Positions 35,897-45,122 of a stretch of 64,000 nt of DNA are shown one piece after another. The position numbers were made by a program, and so were the translations under genes. The notes beneath the pieces were generated by a model. The model was given only the letters and a program-made list of their open reading frames with translations. It was not told the DNA's origin and searched no databases. Numbering within the stretch: position 1 is the stretch's first letter; every line of letters begins with the position of its first letter. The stretch covers positions 1 through 64,000 of the forward strand of contig JAIBBZ010000008.1 in NCBI GenBank assembly GCA_019694435.1, read 5' to 3'. Source of the stretch: Pirellulales bacterium. GTDB taxonomy: Bacteria; Planctomycetota; Planctomycetia; Pirellulales; JAEUIK01.

Positions 35897-36182
35897 CATC
35901 GCTAACATCGCGCGCCGCAGCGCGAGCGCCTCAGTTCTTCTGGGGGGCACGTTCTGTTTCAGCCCCCCACGCCGCGCGCTGTTCATTGTTTGATCCACGC
36001 GAAGCGCAGTGCTAGGTTAACCGTCTCGCCCGACAACACCTTCTCTCCCCTTGGGAAATGCTACTGCGAACCGGTTCTCCGCGTCTTTCTTGATCGCGTT
36101 GCTCCAGTAGCCAGCTTGCTTTTCGCCTCGCTTCGCCGCATGCCAGCGGCGACGGATGCCAGGCAAATCTCAGGGGGTATCT

Positions 36183-37565
36183 ATGTTTCGCCAGTTGCTT
36201 GTGGTGTTTAGCTTGTGTGCCGCCGTCGTAGCCCAGCCGGCACAGGCAATCGATACCTTTACCACGGCCCAGCACCCGCTCGTTTCGAATCTCGGCTTCG
36301 ACCTGTTTCTTGGCGAACCTGGCGACGACAATTTGCTGGCGAGCGTGAGTCCAGGTTTGATCACCGGATCGAGCGACATCGAACTGTCGCTCGACAACAC
36401 GGGCACGGGGTCGCTGGGGTTTGTCCACTCGGCGTATTCCTTGGTGCATCTTTCGGGCACAGCCGATCTCGGGGTGCTCGGCACCGTCGACTATGACTTT
36501 ACGGACATCGGCTTCGACTTTTACACTTTGGAGTCGAAGAACGTCACCAACGGTGTGTTCGAATTTCCCTACGACGACGCTGTGAGGCTGGCCTTCAATC
36601 AGGGGCAAGTGACGATTGCGAATCCGCAAGGCCCGATTGCGGCTCTGGTCGGCAACTTCTTGCCATTCGAGTTGGACTTTACCGCGGATCCGTTCGTCGC
36701 AAATCCGTCGTACACCCTCAGCGAACCGTTCCACGGCACGGCCGATATTGGACCCGGCGGCAATACGAGCGACGCGGAGGCGAATGTTTTCGTGGACGCA
36801 ATCTCCACGCCCATCATTGACGTGAGCGCCCTGCAGATCTGGGCCCGATTCCACGGCGAGTTTCACATCGCGCATCCGCCGCTCCCACCACGGCCCCAGC
36901 CGGGTAGCGACGTCGTATGCAGCTTGAACACGGGCATCGATGAAACGACCGGCGAGCGGCTGCCACTCGGCGCCGCGGATGAGACGTTTTTGTTTGGCAG
37001 CGAGTCCGCGGAGAATCCTGGCCTTGCGCCTCAAGTCGTCGATCTGACGCATTCCTGGTTGCCGGATGATGCGTCCGAGGCATCCCGCTGGATTGGTATC
37101 GCTTCGCCAGGGCCGATTCCGGGTTCCGTATTCGGCGATCCGGGCACTTATTTCTATGACGTTGATTGTGATCTGACGGGGTACGATCCGCTCTCGGCGT
37201 CACTGCGCGATTTGAGATTTGCCGCCGATGATCGACTCGTGCGCATCTGGCTGAACGGCGTGGTGTTATGGGAAAACCCGAGTCTGAATAGTCAGTTCTC
37301 GAATTGGCAAGGCCTTGCCGAGTTCTTGGGTTTCGGAGATTTTCTCCCAGGCATCAATCACTTACGGTTTGAGATTACCAACGGCAATCCTGCCTTCGAC
37401 GAGCCAAGTCCCATGGGGCTCAGGCTCGAAGGCTATGTCGCAGCGACCGCCGTGCCCGAGCCCGCGAGCTGGGTGCTGGCGCTGGTGGCCGTTGCCGGCA
37501 TCGTGCCGTGTCTGCGCCGAAGGGCAATTCGAACCCGCGGTGTTGCCCCGCCAGGAGTCGATTAG
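36183..37565 (+). CDS. PEP-CTERM sorting-domain protein
   Basis: 460 residues from ATG 36183, following AGGGGG. A signal peptide (LLVVFSLCAAVVAQPAQA) begins a secreted protein without catalytic motifs. A PEP-CTERM signal (AVPEPASWVLALVAVAGI followed by RRRAIRTR) ends it. Repeated DFTDIGFDFYTLESK-like beta-rich phrases suggest beta-sandwich folds. It is followed after 4 bases by a second PEP-CTERM gene, so the pair is probably one operon. It would be processed by an exosortase encoded elsewhere. Confidence 0.8.
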   Translation: MFRQLLVVFSLCAAVVAQPAQAIDTFTTAQHPLVSNLGFDLFLGEPGDDNLLASVSPGLITGSSDIELSLDNTGTGSLGFVHSAYSLVHLSGTADLGVLGTVDYDFTDIGFDFYTLESKNVTNGVFEFPYDDAVRLAFNQGQVTIANPQGPIAALVGNFLPFELDFTADPFVANPSYTLSEPFHGTADIGPGGNTSDAEANVFVDAISTPIIDVSALQIWARFHGEFHIAHPPLPPRPQPGSDVVCSLNTGIDETTGERLPLGAADETFLFGSESAENPGLAPQVVDLTHSWLPDDASEASRWIGIASPGPIPGSVFGDPGTYFYDVDCDLTGYDPLSASLRDLRFAADDRLVRIWLNGVVLWENPSLNSQFSNWQGLAEFLGFGDFLPGINHLRFEITNGNPAFDEPSPMGLRLEGYVAATAVPEPASWVLALVAVAGIVPCLRRRAIRTRGVAPPGVD

Positions 37566-37569
37566 GCAC

Positions 37570-38289
37570 ATGGCAATGCGCATCGGAGCGATGACACTCT
37601 TGATTGTCGCCTGGCTGCTGGGTACTGCGCCGTGTGCTGCGGGAACGATCGTGTTCGTGACCGACTTTTCGTCGCTCTCACCGGAAATCTCCGGGGTGGC
37701 GACTCTTGTAGATGTTCAGGACCTCGCGGGGCTCGGCACCGGGACCGACGTCTTTGGCGACGATTTTCTGATCAATGGGTCCGGCGGCAACCCTGCTCAA
37801 AAGACAACGCTCGAGCTGACGAACCTGCCGCCGCACACCCAGGTGAGCGTCGGTTTCCTGTTGGCGATTCTCGAGACCTGGGATGGCCTCGGCTACGAGC
37901 TGGGTGCCGATTACTTTCATGTCGACATCGATGGCGTGTCGTACTTCAACTATTACTTCGGGCTCGTTTCCGGTCAGCTCACCAATTATCCGAACTTCTT
38001 CACGACGTTGTTGGGGCTCGACTATTACTGGGGTGGCACCACCGGCTGGCGTGACTTTGCCTTCGACATGCATCTGGAACCCGCGTTTCAGCAAATCCCC
38101 CACACGTCGAGCACGCTGCGAATCGACTGGTATGGCAGCGGCGAGACTTACGAAGGCAGTGCGAACCCTGAACTTTGGGGCATCGACAATCTGTCCGTCG
38201 AGCTGACGCTTGTGCCTGAGCCGTCGGCCCAGGCGTTGGCCCTTGTGGCCGCCGTTGCGATCGCGTGGATCATTCGCCGCAAGCACTGA
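37570..38289 (+). CDS. PEP-CTERM sorting-domain protein (second of tandem pair)
   Basis: 239 residues from ATG 37570 (ATG 37576 is also possible, closer to the usual start of the signal peptide IGAMTLLIVAWLLGTAPCAAG). The body is beta-rich with many Asn, Asp, Tyr and Gly and looks like a secreted beta-sandwich domain (TDFSSLSPEISGVATLVDV, HVDIDGVSYFNYYFGLVSG). It ends with VPEPSAQALALVAAVAIAWI then RRKH, a PEP-CTERM signal. It starts 4 bases after the stop of the preceding PEP-CTERM gene. Confidence 0.8.
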   Translation: MAMRIGAMTLLIVAWLLGTAPCAAGTIVFVTDFSSLSPEISGVATLVDVQDLAGLGTGTDVFGDDFLINGSGGNPAQKTTLELTNLPPHTQVSVGFLLAILETWDGLGYELGADYFHVDIDGVSYFNYYFGLVSGQLTNYPNFFTTLLGLDYYWGGTTGWRDFAFDMHLEPAFQQIPHTSSTLRIDWYGSGETYEGSANPELWGIDNLSVELTLVPEPSAQALALVAAVAIAWIIRRKH

Positions 38290-38362
38290 GAAACATTGAC
38301 GGCGAAACCGTGACCGCGGCGTTCCTTGCGGGCGGGCGACCGGCAGACGAGTCGTGATCAGC

Positions 38363-39769
38363 TCACGGCACGAACGCGTCGAGCCGCTGGCGAAGCCGCT
38401 GCAATTCGGGCTGTGCCTCGGGAGCGGTCGCGCGGTTACTCAGTTCAAATGGATCGGTCTGCAGATCGTAGAGTTCGTCCATGCCGGGGAGCTCGGTGTA
38501 GTGGATGTACTTCCAGCGCTGCGAGCGCACGGCGCGGTAGCCCATGTGATCCATCCGCGGAAAGACCTTGTCCGTGTAGTACTCGATCAAGAAGTCGTCG
38601 CGGCCGGATGTGGGTTTGCCCGCCAGCGCCGACACGAGCGAGACGCCATCGACCGGGCCGGCGGGCGTCACGCCGGCAAACTCCAACAGCGTCGGCGCCA
38701 GGTCGATATTGAGGGCCATGACGCGTGGCTGTGACCCGGCCGCAATGCGACGCGGATACCGCACCAAAAGCGGAATTCGGATCGATTCCTCGTACGCGAG
38801 CCGTCGCTCGACGCTCAGGCCATGCTCGCCGTAGAAGTAGCCGTTGTCTCCGGCCAGAACGACGACCGTGTCGTCCAGGCACTGTTTGTCGGCTAGCGCG
38901 CGGAAGATTTCCCCCACGCCTTCGTCGACGGCGGCCAGCATCCGCAGGCGTCCGAGGATCGCTTCGTCGGTCGTGACCGTCGCCGGACCCAAGGGAGGTA
39001 AGCCTTCGATCGGACGGCTCAAGGCCGGCTTGTCCGCGGGCGGGAATCCGAAATTCGCGCGGCGAGGAATCGTCGCCTGCTCAAACAGGCGCGCGTGCCG
39101 CTCGGCCGGAATGAAGTTCGAGGCGTTCGGATCCGTCAACGTGCCGTCGGCCCTTTGTGCCGTCTCGGGGTGAATCGCCTTGTGCGCCAGATATAGCAAA
39201 AAGGGCTTGGCGTGTTCGCGCTCTAGAAATTCGACGGCCGCCCGGTTGAGCACGTCGGTCACGTGGCCCGTGGTCGGCCGGACGGTTCCGTTGACGTTCA
39301 ACCTGGGGTCGAGCGAGGTGCCCTGCCCTGCCAGCGCTACCCAGTGATCGAAGCCTGGGCGCGGGCTGTCGGTGTTGCCCATGTGCCATTTGCCGACAAA
39401 GGCCGTTTCGTAGCCCGCCTCCTGCAACCGGCGCGGAAACGTGGCCAGGCGGTGGCTGGCCTCGCTGCGGTCGGTGTTGTCGGTGATCCCATGGGCGTGA
39501 GCGTAGCGCCCGGTGAGAAAGCTTGCCCGGCTCGGCGAGCACAGCGGCGTCGTGACGAACGCATCGGGAAATCGGGCACCCTCGCGGGCAATGCGGTCGA
39601 TGTGCGGCGTGCGGACGAACGGGTGCCCGGCGCAGCCCAGATCGTCCCACCGCAGGTCGTCGACCAGGACGAAGACCATGTTGGGCCGCCGGGGCTCGGC
39701 GCCGCGGAGCGGGGATTGGCCCGTGTTCGCGGCCAGGCCAAACAGCAAAACGATAATCGCTGAACGCAT
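38363..39769 (-). CDS. Exported Cys-type sulfatase
   Basis: 468 residues from ATG 39769, preceded by AGGTGAAGG. A signal peptide (SAIIVLLFGLAANTGQS) is followed by the type I sulfatase fold. Metal ligands appear as VLVDDLRWDD (37-42), and the activation site is CSPSRASFLTGRY (Cys77), which must be converted to formylglycine. Later DNGYFYGEHGLSVERRLAYE contains the second metal/substrate region. It should remove sulfate from polysaccharides such as algal glycans, a common planctomycete trait. No sulfatase-maturing enzyme gene is in this window. Confidence 0.88.
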   Translation of the reverse strand: MRSAIIVLLFGLAANTGQSPLRGAEPRRPNMVFVLVDDLRWDDLGCAGHPFVRTPHIDRIAREGARFPDAFVTTPLCSPSRASFLTGRYAHAHGITDNTDRSEASHRLATFPRRLQEAGYETAFVGKWHMGNTDSPRPGFDHWVALAGQGTSLDPRLNVNGTVRPTTGHVTDVLNRAAVEFLEREHAKPFLLYLAHKAIHPETAQRADGTLTDPNASNFIPAERHARLFEQATIPRRANFGFPPADKPALSRPIEGLPPLGPATVTTDEAILGRLRMLAAVDEGVGEIFRALADKQCLDDTVVVLAGDNGYFYGEHGLSVERRLAYEESIRIPLLVRYPRRIAAGSQPRVMALNIDLAPTLLEFAGVTPAGPVDGVSLVSALAGKPTSGRDDFLIEYYTDKVFPRMDHMGYRAVRSQRWKYIHYTELPGMDELYDLQTDPFELSNRATAPEAQPELQRLRQRLDAFVP

Positions 39770-40120
39770 GGGGCCTTCACCTGATCGTCGCACCGTGCGG
39801 CCGTCTTACGACCTGAGGCGCAAGTGTGCCTAACCGCAACCTGGCGATCAAGCGTCAAGCCTGCTGGGTGTTTGCATGCCAAGCTGCTGTGGCGGTGCGA
39901 CCCCACCCACGCGAAGGCCGTTGTCTGGCAGCGCAATTTTCCCGCACAGTGAAAGCACCGTGCGCCAGGACCGCGTTCGGGAGGTTTCTTGCCGGTGGCT
40001 GTCCCCTCTTTCAGGTTCTCGTTGATTGAAACAGGTATAGCGGCCCACGCCTTCGCCGCGCAAGCGCCGTCGGCGCCCGCGGCAGCCGTGAAAACTATCG
40101 CTGGTTGGGAACGTTGCGCC
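39770..40120. other. Divergent intergenic region
   Basis: 351 bases between the sulfatase (minus) and methyltransferase (plus) starts. The methyltransferase frame is open to 39989, but the upstream part has no clear ribosome binding site. No other feature was recognised. Confidence 0.45.
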
Positions 40121-41032
40121 ATGGTGCAAGTGCAGACGGTCAGCCACACCTACGAGCCCTTCAGCAAGGAGCCCGAGTACATCGAGGCGAACCGGGCGTT
40201 TATCGATCGCCTGCCGCTGACCGAGGCCATCCGCGAGCAAGTCCACCGCGTTCTCGACGTTGCCTGTGGCACCGGCGCGGTCAGTCAACTGCTCGCGGCC
40301 CAGGTTCCGCGTGCTCACTTGTACGGCGTCGACATCGATCCAGAGCAGATTCGCCTTTCTACGCAGCTATGGCACGAGTTGGGATACGAGGTCCGCAGCG
40401 GCTTCGAACTGACCGACGATTGCGTTGCGAACAAGCCCGTGGTGACGCTCGCGCTGGCCTCGGGCGAGGATCTGCGGTTTCCGCGAGATTCCTTTGACTG
40501 CGTCACGATTGCCAATGCCATTCACATGCTGCCCGATCGGCGGGCCTTTCTGAGCGCCGCCGCGCGCGTGCTCAAGCCCGGCGGCATTTTCGGGATGAAC
40601 ACGGGCTTTTATGCCGGCTGTTACCCGCCGGGCACCGAGCGTCACACGGTCGACTGGCTGCGCGCGGCCTTGGCGTTTGTGGGCGAAGAGAATCAACGGC
40701 GCGAGGCCAACGGAGAGCCACTCATCAAGCGTCGGCACGGCACGTCGCGAGGGGCGTTTCAGAACCGCTGGCTGAGCGCCGAGGAGTGGTGCGCCGAGCT
40801 GCGCGCCGCCGGACTCGAGCCGATCGACGTGCACGAGCGCATGGTGATGATGGATGCCCGCTGCCTGGCGGCCCTGGCGGCCTACGGCGGTCTGGTCGAA
40901 GCCGTGATGAGCGGCTATCCCGTCGAGGAGGCCAGCCGGGCCTTGCAGTCGACGGCGGCCCGAGCCTTGGAGCTGCAGGGCGTCGAGACCTTGCCGCGCC
41001 TGTGGCTCGAAATCTGGGCCCGCAAGCCTTGA
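40121..41032 (+). CDS. Class I SAM-dependent methyltransferase
   Basis: 303 residues from ATG 40121. The SAM-binding motif I is VLDVACGTGAVSQLLA (44-59), motif II YGVDIDPEQI, and motif IV FDCVTIANAIHMLPD, the standard order of a Rossmann-fold methyltransferase. There is no signal peptide. An in-frame extension upstream to 39989 is judged non-coding. It precedes an acyl carrier protein gene by 70 bases, so it may methylate an acyl-ACP intermediate or a small molecule; the substrate is not known. Confidence 0.85.
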   Translation: MVQVQTVSHTYEPFSKEPEYIEANRAFIDRLPLTEAIREQVHRVLDVACGTGAVSQLLAAQVPRAHLYGVDIDPEQIRLSTQLWHELGYEVRSGFELTDDCVANKPVVTLALASGEDLRFPRDSFDCVTIANAIHMLPDRRAFLSAAARVLKPGGIFGMNTGFYAGCYPPGTERHTVDWLRAALAFVGEENQRREANGEPLIKRRHGTSRGAFQNRWLSAEEWCAELRAAGLEPIDVHERMVMMDARCLAALAAYGGLVEAVMSGYPVEEASRALQSTAARALELQGVETLPRLWLEIWARKP

Positions 41033-41102
41033 TCCCCCACGGCCACCGGCAGTCAACGTCTGCAACCGTGCTTGATTACTTGTGGAAAGGAAACATCGTC
41101 GG

Positions 41103-41408
41103 ATGAACAACGTACTGCCCGACCGGGAAGAGCTGTTGCACAAGGTCGTCGAGATCGTGCAGCGGTTAACGGCCGACTGGGACCTGGGCGACGACCGCGG
41201 CATCGGCGCGGACACGAGGCTGATCGGCGACTTGTCATTCGAGTCGATCGACGTCGTGCAATTCATCGTGGCCCTCGAAGAGGGCTTTCATCGCCGCGAC
41301 TTTCCCTTCGAGCGACTGCTGATGAGCGATGGCCGCTACGTCGACGAGCTGACGGTCGGTCAGGTGGTCGATTTTCTCGACCACGCCCTGACGGAATTGC
41401 AGTCATGA
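41103..41408 (+). CDS. Acyl carrier protein
   Basis: 101 residues from ATG 41103, with GGAAAGGAAA upstream. The sequence DLSFESIDVVQF fits the phosphopantetheine site of ACP (canonical D-S-L), with Ser48 as the attachment residue. An N-terminal helix and a C-terminal helix (VDELTVGQVVDFLDHAL) complete the four-helix fold. It lies between a methyltransferase and a double SDR protein and overlaps the SDR start by ATGA, so it should carry an acyl chain for them. It does not look like the housekeeping AcpP. Confidence 0.85.
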   Translation: MNNVLPDREELLHKVVEIVQRLTADWDLGDDRGIGADTRLIGDLSFESIDVVQFIVALEEGFHRRDFPFERLLMSDGRYVDELTVGQVVDFLDHALTELQS

Positions 41409-43105
41409 GTTCCGCCTGGGCGCGGCTGCGCGACCGCGTCGTGGTCGTCACCGGCGGCAGCGCGGGCATCGGTTACGAAACCTGCCTCGCGTTGGCGCGG
41501 CTGGGCGTGCGGCTCGTGATTGTCGCGCGGAACCAGCAACGTTTGATCCGCGCGGCGGCCGACGCGGCCAACGTCGCGCCGCGCGATGCGGCGCCGCCCG
41601 TCGCGCTGTCGCTCGACGTGCAAGACGAAGCGGCCATGCAGCACCTGGCCGCGCAAGTGGTTGACCGCTACGGGCGGATCGACGCCCTGGTGCACGCGGC
41701 CGGCATCCTGCGCACGCCCGGTGCGCGTTTATGCCCCTTGGCGCACATGCCCTTGGCCGAATTTGCCGGCGTGCTCGATATCAATCTGACGGGCACCTAC
41801 CTGGCTAATCGGGCCGTGCTGCCCGCCATGTTGCAGCAAGGCTCCGGCGACATCGTCAATCTTTCGAGCCTGTCAGGCCGCGTGGGCCTGGCTTTCGATG
41901 GGCCGTATTGCGCCTCGAAATTCGGCATCGTGGGCCTGACCGAGGCGCTGGCGGCCGAAGTGCGCGGCGCGGGCGTTCGCGTGCAGGCGCTGTTGCCCGG
42001 CATGTTTACGGGCGGTGTTTGGAACCAATCGGGGCTGCCGCCTCCCACGCAATTGCCGTCGTGCAACCGCGTAGCCCAGATGATCGTGCAGATGCTCGCG
42101 TTGCCGCCGGAAGTGTACCTCGGAACGCCAGTCATCGAACCGCTTTCCATCGAGGCGGGCACCGGATGGCGGGGCGCAAAGTCGGCAGGGGCGGCCCGTT
42201 CGCGTTCGGGCAGCGCGCCGGACAGTGGTCGGACCAATGATGTCCACGCGGCGGCGGTACACGACGGCGCTTGGCCGTCGATCAAGAGGAGAGCAACCGA
42301 GATGTTTCACGTAACCGCGGAAATGAACTCGTTGGCAGACCAGGTGGTCATCATCACCGGTGGCACGGGAGGGATCGGCCTGGCCACGGCGCAAGCGGTG
42401 TTGGCCGATGGTGGGAAGGCCGTGATTTGTGACGTCGATGCCGCACGGGTCGAGGCGTGTACGGCGGCCTTGGCCGAGGCATTCGCAGCCGAACGCGTGC
42501 TCGGGATTGCGATGGACGTGCGCAGCGAGGCCGACTGTCAGCGCATGGCCGACTCGACCCTAGCACATTTCGGTCGGATCGACGCCTTGGTCGCCTCGGC
42601 CGGGATTCTGCGCAAACGAGGCACTCCGCCCAAACCGCTGGTCAAGGTGACCTGCGACGAATGGCAGGAAGTGATCGACGTCAATCTCAAGGGCGTGTTT
42701 CTCACCAATCGCGCTGTGCTACCGACGCTCGTGCAGCAGCGCCGGGGGAATATCATCAATGTCTCCTCGGTCTCCGGGCTGCGCGGCCGCGCGCACGACG
42801 GGCCCTATTGCGCCTCGAAATTCGGCGTGATCGGCCTGTCGCAATCGGCGGCCGACGAGGTCCGTACATACGGCGTGAAGGTGATGACGCTGCTGCCGGA
42901 TGCGGTCGATACGCCGATCTGGCAGCAGAATCACCCCGTGCCCCCGCCTACCGATGCGCTGGCGCCGGAGCGCATCGCCGAGGTCATCCTATTCATGCTC
43001 AACCAGCCCGACGACACCTTGCTGGTCGGGCCGGTCGTCGCCCCGTTGGGGGCGCGCACACGCAAGGCCGTCGCCAAGAGCGAACCGGCGGGGACGAACT
43101 CCTAG
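41405..43105 (+). CDS. Tandem double SDR oxidoreductase (possible read-through fusion)
   Basis: A continuous 566-residue frame holds two complete short-chain dehydrogenase domains. The first (to about 260) has TGGSAGIG, HAAGI, NLSSLSG and YCASKFG; the second (from about 307) has TGGTGGIG, ASAGI, NVSSVSG and YCASKFG. Each has its Tyr-x3-Lys and Ser, so both could be active as NAD(P)-dependent reductases of a 3-oxoacyl group. The join (about 262-300) is poor in structure and looks like translated spacer. An internal ATG at 42302 has a strong ribosome binding site (AAGAGGAGAG, 42284-42293), so the second domain may also be made alone. The first start overlaps the ACP stop. Whether this is a true fusion or two genes without an intervening stop cannot be decided here. 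Confidence 0.8.
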   Translation: MSSAWARLRDRVVVVTGGSAGIGYETCLALARLGVRLVIVARNQQRLIRAAADAANVAPRDAAPPVALSLDVQDEAAMQHLAAQVVDRYGRIDALVHAAGILRTPGARLCPLAHMPLAEFAGVLDINLTGTYLANRAVLPAMLQQGSGDIVNLSSLSGRVGLAFDGPYCASKFGIVGLTEALAAEVRGAGVRVQALLPGMFTGGVWNQSGLPPPTQLPSCNRVAQMIVQMLALPPEVYLGTPVIEPLSIEAGTGWRGAKSAGAARSRSGSAPDSGRTNDVHAAAVHDGAWPSIKRRATEMFHVTAEMNSLADQVVIITGGTGGIGLATAQAVLADGGKAVICDVDAARVEACTAALAEAFAAERVLGIAMDVRSEADCQRMADSTLAHFGRIDALVASAGILRKRGTPPKPLVKVTCDEWQEVIDVNLKGVFLTNRAVLPTLVQQRRGNIINVSSVSGLRGRAHDGPYCASKFGVIGLSQSAADEVRTYGVKVMTLLPDAVDTPIWQQNHPVPPPTDALAPERIAEVILFMLNQPDDTLLVGPVVAPLGARTRKAVAKSEPAGTNS

Positions 43106-43143
43106 AACGTCGTTGACAACTGGCGGCCAGATTGCCGCCGGCC

Positions 43144-43178
43144 AAAAAAAAACGGCAGCCGGCGAGAGCCGGCTGCCG
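43144..43178 (-). terminator. Rho-independent terminator of the Gfo/Idh/MocA gene
   Basis: An 11-bp perfect stem (CGGCAGCCGGC / GCCGGCTGCCG) with loop GAGA is preceded by nine As on the plus strand, that is a T-run on the minus strand. It lies 22 bases after the minus-strand stop codon and may act in both directions for the convergent SDR gene. Confidence 0.9.
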
Positions 43179-43199
43179 GTACGAATCGCGGAAACCAGA

Positions 43200-44573
43200 T
43201 CAGGCGTATTCGCGCGTCTTGTTGATGCCCGGTTGCGGCACGGGATACCGGCCCGAGGCGTCGGCCAGAATCGGCGCCGGGCCGTCCATCGTCAGACGAT
43301 CGACGCTCGGGGCGAATTCGTGCTCGCAATTGAGCATCTGGTCGAACGTGATCACATGACCGGTGTGAGCCGACATCCGGCCCATCGCCGTGACCAGGCT
43401 CGCTTCGGCGCCGCGCTTCGCCTCGTTGTAGGGCTTGTCTTCGCGAATCGCCGTGAACAGGTGGTCCCATTCCAATTGATAGGGATTCTGTTCCGGCGGC
43501 CCGTACTTCCAGACGAGCTTGCCGCGATCGAAATTCTGGCCCTTGAACATCCGGGTCTTGGCCGGCGTGTGGCCGGCGGTCGAGATGATCGCGCAGCCCC
43601 GGGTGCCGTGGGCATAGCTGGCGAACTCGTCGTGGCACCCTTCGACCGTGCGGCCGTCGAGGAACAGCTTGGTCCCGTCGGCAAAGGTGAATTCGGTGCT
43701 GTACGAGTCGAAATTCTGATCGACGTAGTCGCCGCGATAGTGACGGCCGCCGCACGATTGGGCCTCCACCGGCCAGGCATCCTTCATCCAGCAGCATTCG
43801 TCGATGTTGTGGATCAGGAAGTCGCTATAAGCGCCGCCGCTGGCCCACAGGAACGCATGGAATTCTTGGATCTGGTAGAGCAACTCGCTCATGTCCGCAG
43901 GCTTCGGACCACAGAAGGCATGTGCCGTGGGACCGGCCATGCGGTAGGCCCGCAACATGATCAGGTCGCCCATCTCTCCGATCTGGATGCGATCGAACAA
44001 TTCTCGCCGCGCCAGGCAATGACGGCACATCAGGCCGACGCCGACCTTGAGGTTCTTGTCGACCGATTGTTCGGCCAGCGCCAACATCCGCCGCGTGCTC
44101 GGACCATCGACCGAGACGGGTTTTTCCATGAACACATGGAGCCCCTTTTCGATCGCATACTGGAAGTGCACCCAGCGGAAGGCCGGCGGCGTGGCCAAGA
44201 TTACTACGTCGCCCGGCTTCAAGCAGTCCATCGCCGAACGGTAACCGTCGAAACCGATGAACCGCCGCTCCTCGGGCACATCGACCTGGGGCTCGTGAGC
44301 CCCGTGCAGTGCGTCGTAAGCGGCCTGGAGCTTGTTGGGGAACACGTCGGCCATGGCCACGAGCTTCGTCGGTCCGACCGGCGAGCTGAGGGCATTGACC
44401 GCCGCGCCCGAGCCACGCCCACCGCAGCCCACCAGAGCCAGCTGGATCGTGTTGCTGTCGGCCGCATGCACGGTGGGAATCGCCATGCTGGCCAAGGTCG
44501 AGGCGGCGGCTACGCGGCCGGCGCTGCGGAGCAGCTGGCGGCGGTTCAATTCGGTGAAAGACGGTTCGAACAC
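43200..44573 (-). CDS. Tat-exported Gfo/Idh/MocA-family oxidoreductase
   Basis: 457 residues from GTG 44573, chosen because GAGGGAG lies about 10 bases upstream and a Tat-like signal follows at once (NRRQLLRSAG, then a hydrophobic stretch). The nucleotide-binding fold is shown by LALVGCGGRGSGAAV, and the family's lysine by FMEKPVSVD. These enzymes use NAD(P) to oxidise, reduce or rearrange sugars or inositols; planctomycetes have many exported copies with unknown substrates. It is a single gene with its own terminator. Confidence 0.88.
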   Translation of the reverse strand: MFEPSFTELNRRQLLRSAGRVAAASTLASMAIPTVHAADSNTIQLALVGCGGRGSGAAVNALSSPVGPTKLVAMADVFPNKLQAAYDALHGAHEPQVDVPEERRFIGFDGYRSAMDCLKPGDVVILATPPAFRWVHFQYAIEKGLHVFMEKPVSVDGPSTRRMLALAEQSVDKNLKVGVGLMCRHCLARRELFDRIQIGEMGDLIMLRAYRMAGPTAHAFCGPKPADMSELLYQIQEFHAFLWASGGAYSDFLIHNIDECCWMKDAWPVEAQSCGGRHYRGDYVDQNFDSYSTEFTFADGTKLFLDGRTVEGCHDEFASYAHGTRGCAIISTAGHTPAKTRMFKGQNFDRGKLVWKYGPPEQNPYQLEWDHLFTAIREDKPYNEAKRGAEASLVTAMGRMSAHTGHVITFDQMLNCEHEFAPSVDRLTMDGPAPILADASGRYPVPQPGINKTREYA

Positions 44574-45122
44574 GGATGCGCTCTCCCTCAAGAATATTCG
44601 GGCGGGGACCCGGCGGACGGGCCGGCGCGGCGTCCAAGGTCGATCGGCCGCCGCAACCAGCAAGTATGTTAATTCCCCCGGAAGCCAAATGCATCCACCC
44701 CGGGGGAGACACTCAACCCGGGGGCCAAACGTTGGCCGGCACGAGCCGCGGTGATAGCCCGTGACCACTCGGAGTCGATCTTGTGGTGTGCGGCTGCGCG
44801 TTGCCGCTCACAGCGTCATGTCGCGTGTTCAGCCTCGGCGCCTGCATCGGTTGCGGCGAGCATGGCGAGCGTCCTACGAGTCGCCTACCGAGGCGCCCGT
44901 TACGTGACGTGCTTGCCGTGCGAACGCGCGGCGCCCAAGGTGTTCCGCGTGATCGCCTGTTGGGGCGCGAACGATACCGCGAACTCCGGTTTGGCGCCGG
45001 CGGCAGCACCCAGGGCGCTACGCGGCCCCCGCTGGAGCCGAATTGCAAAAAGTTATGCAGAAGTGTATATGTGTTCAGCATCTCGGCGGATGCCGGGCTA
45101 AGCGGAACTAGGGAATGCATGC
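44574..45122. other. Divergent intergenic region
   Basis: 549 bases between the Gfo/Idh/MocA start (minus) and recQ (plus). Open frames on both strands lack ribosome binding sites and have no recognisable product. It should contain both promoters. Confidence 0.5.

Noticed and set aside
35941-35969. Inverted repeat TGGGGGGC / GCCCCCCA
   Set aside because: 13-base loop and no T-run; not called as a terminator, and no RNA family fits.
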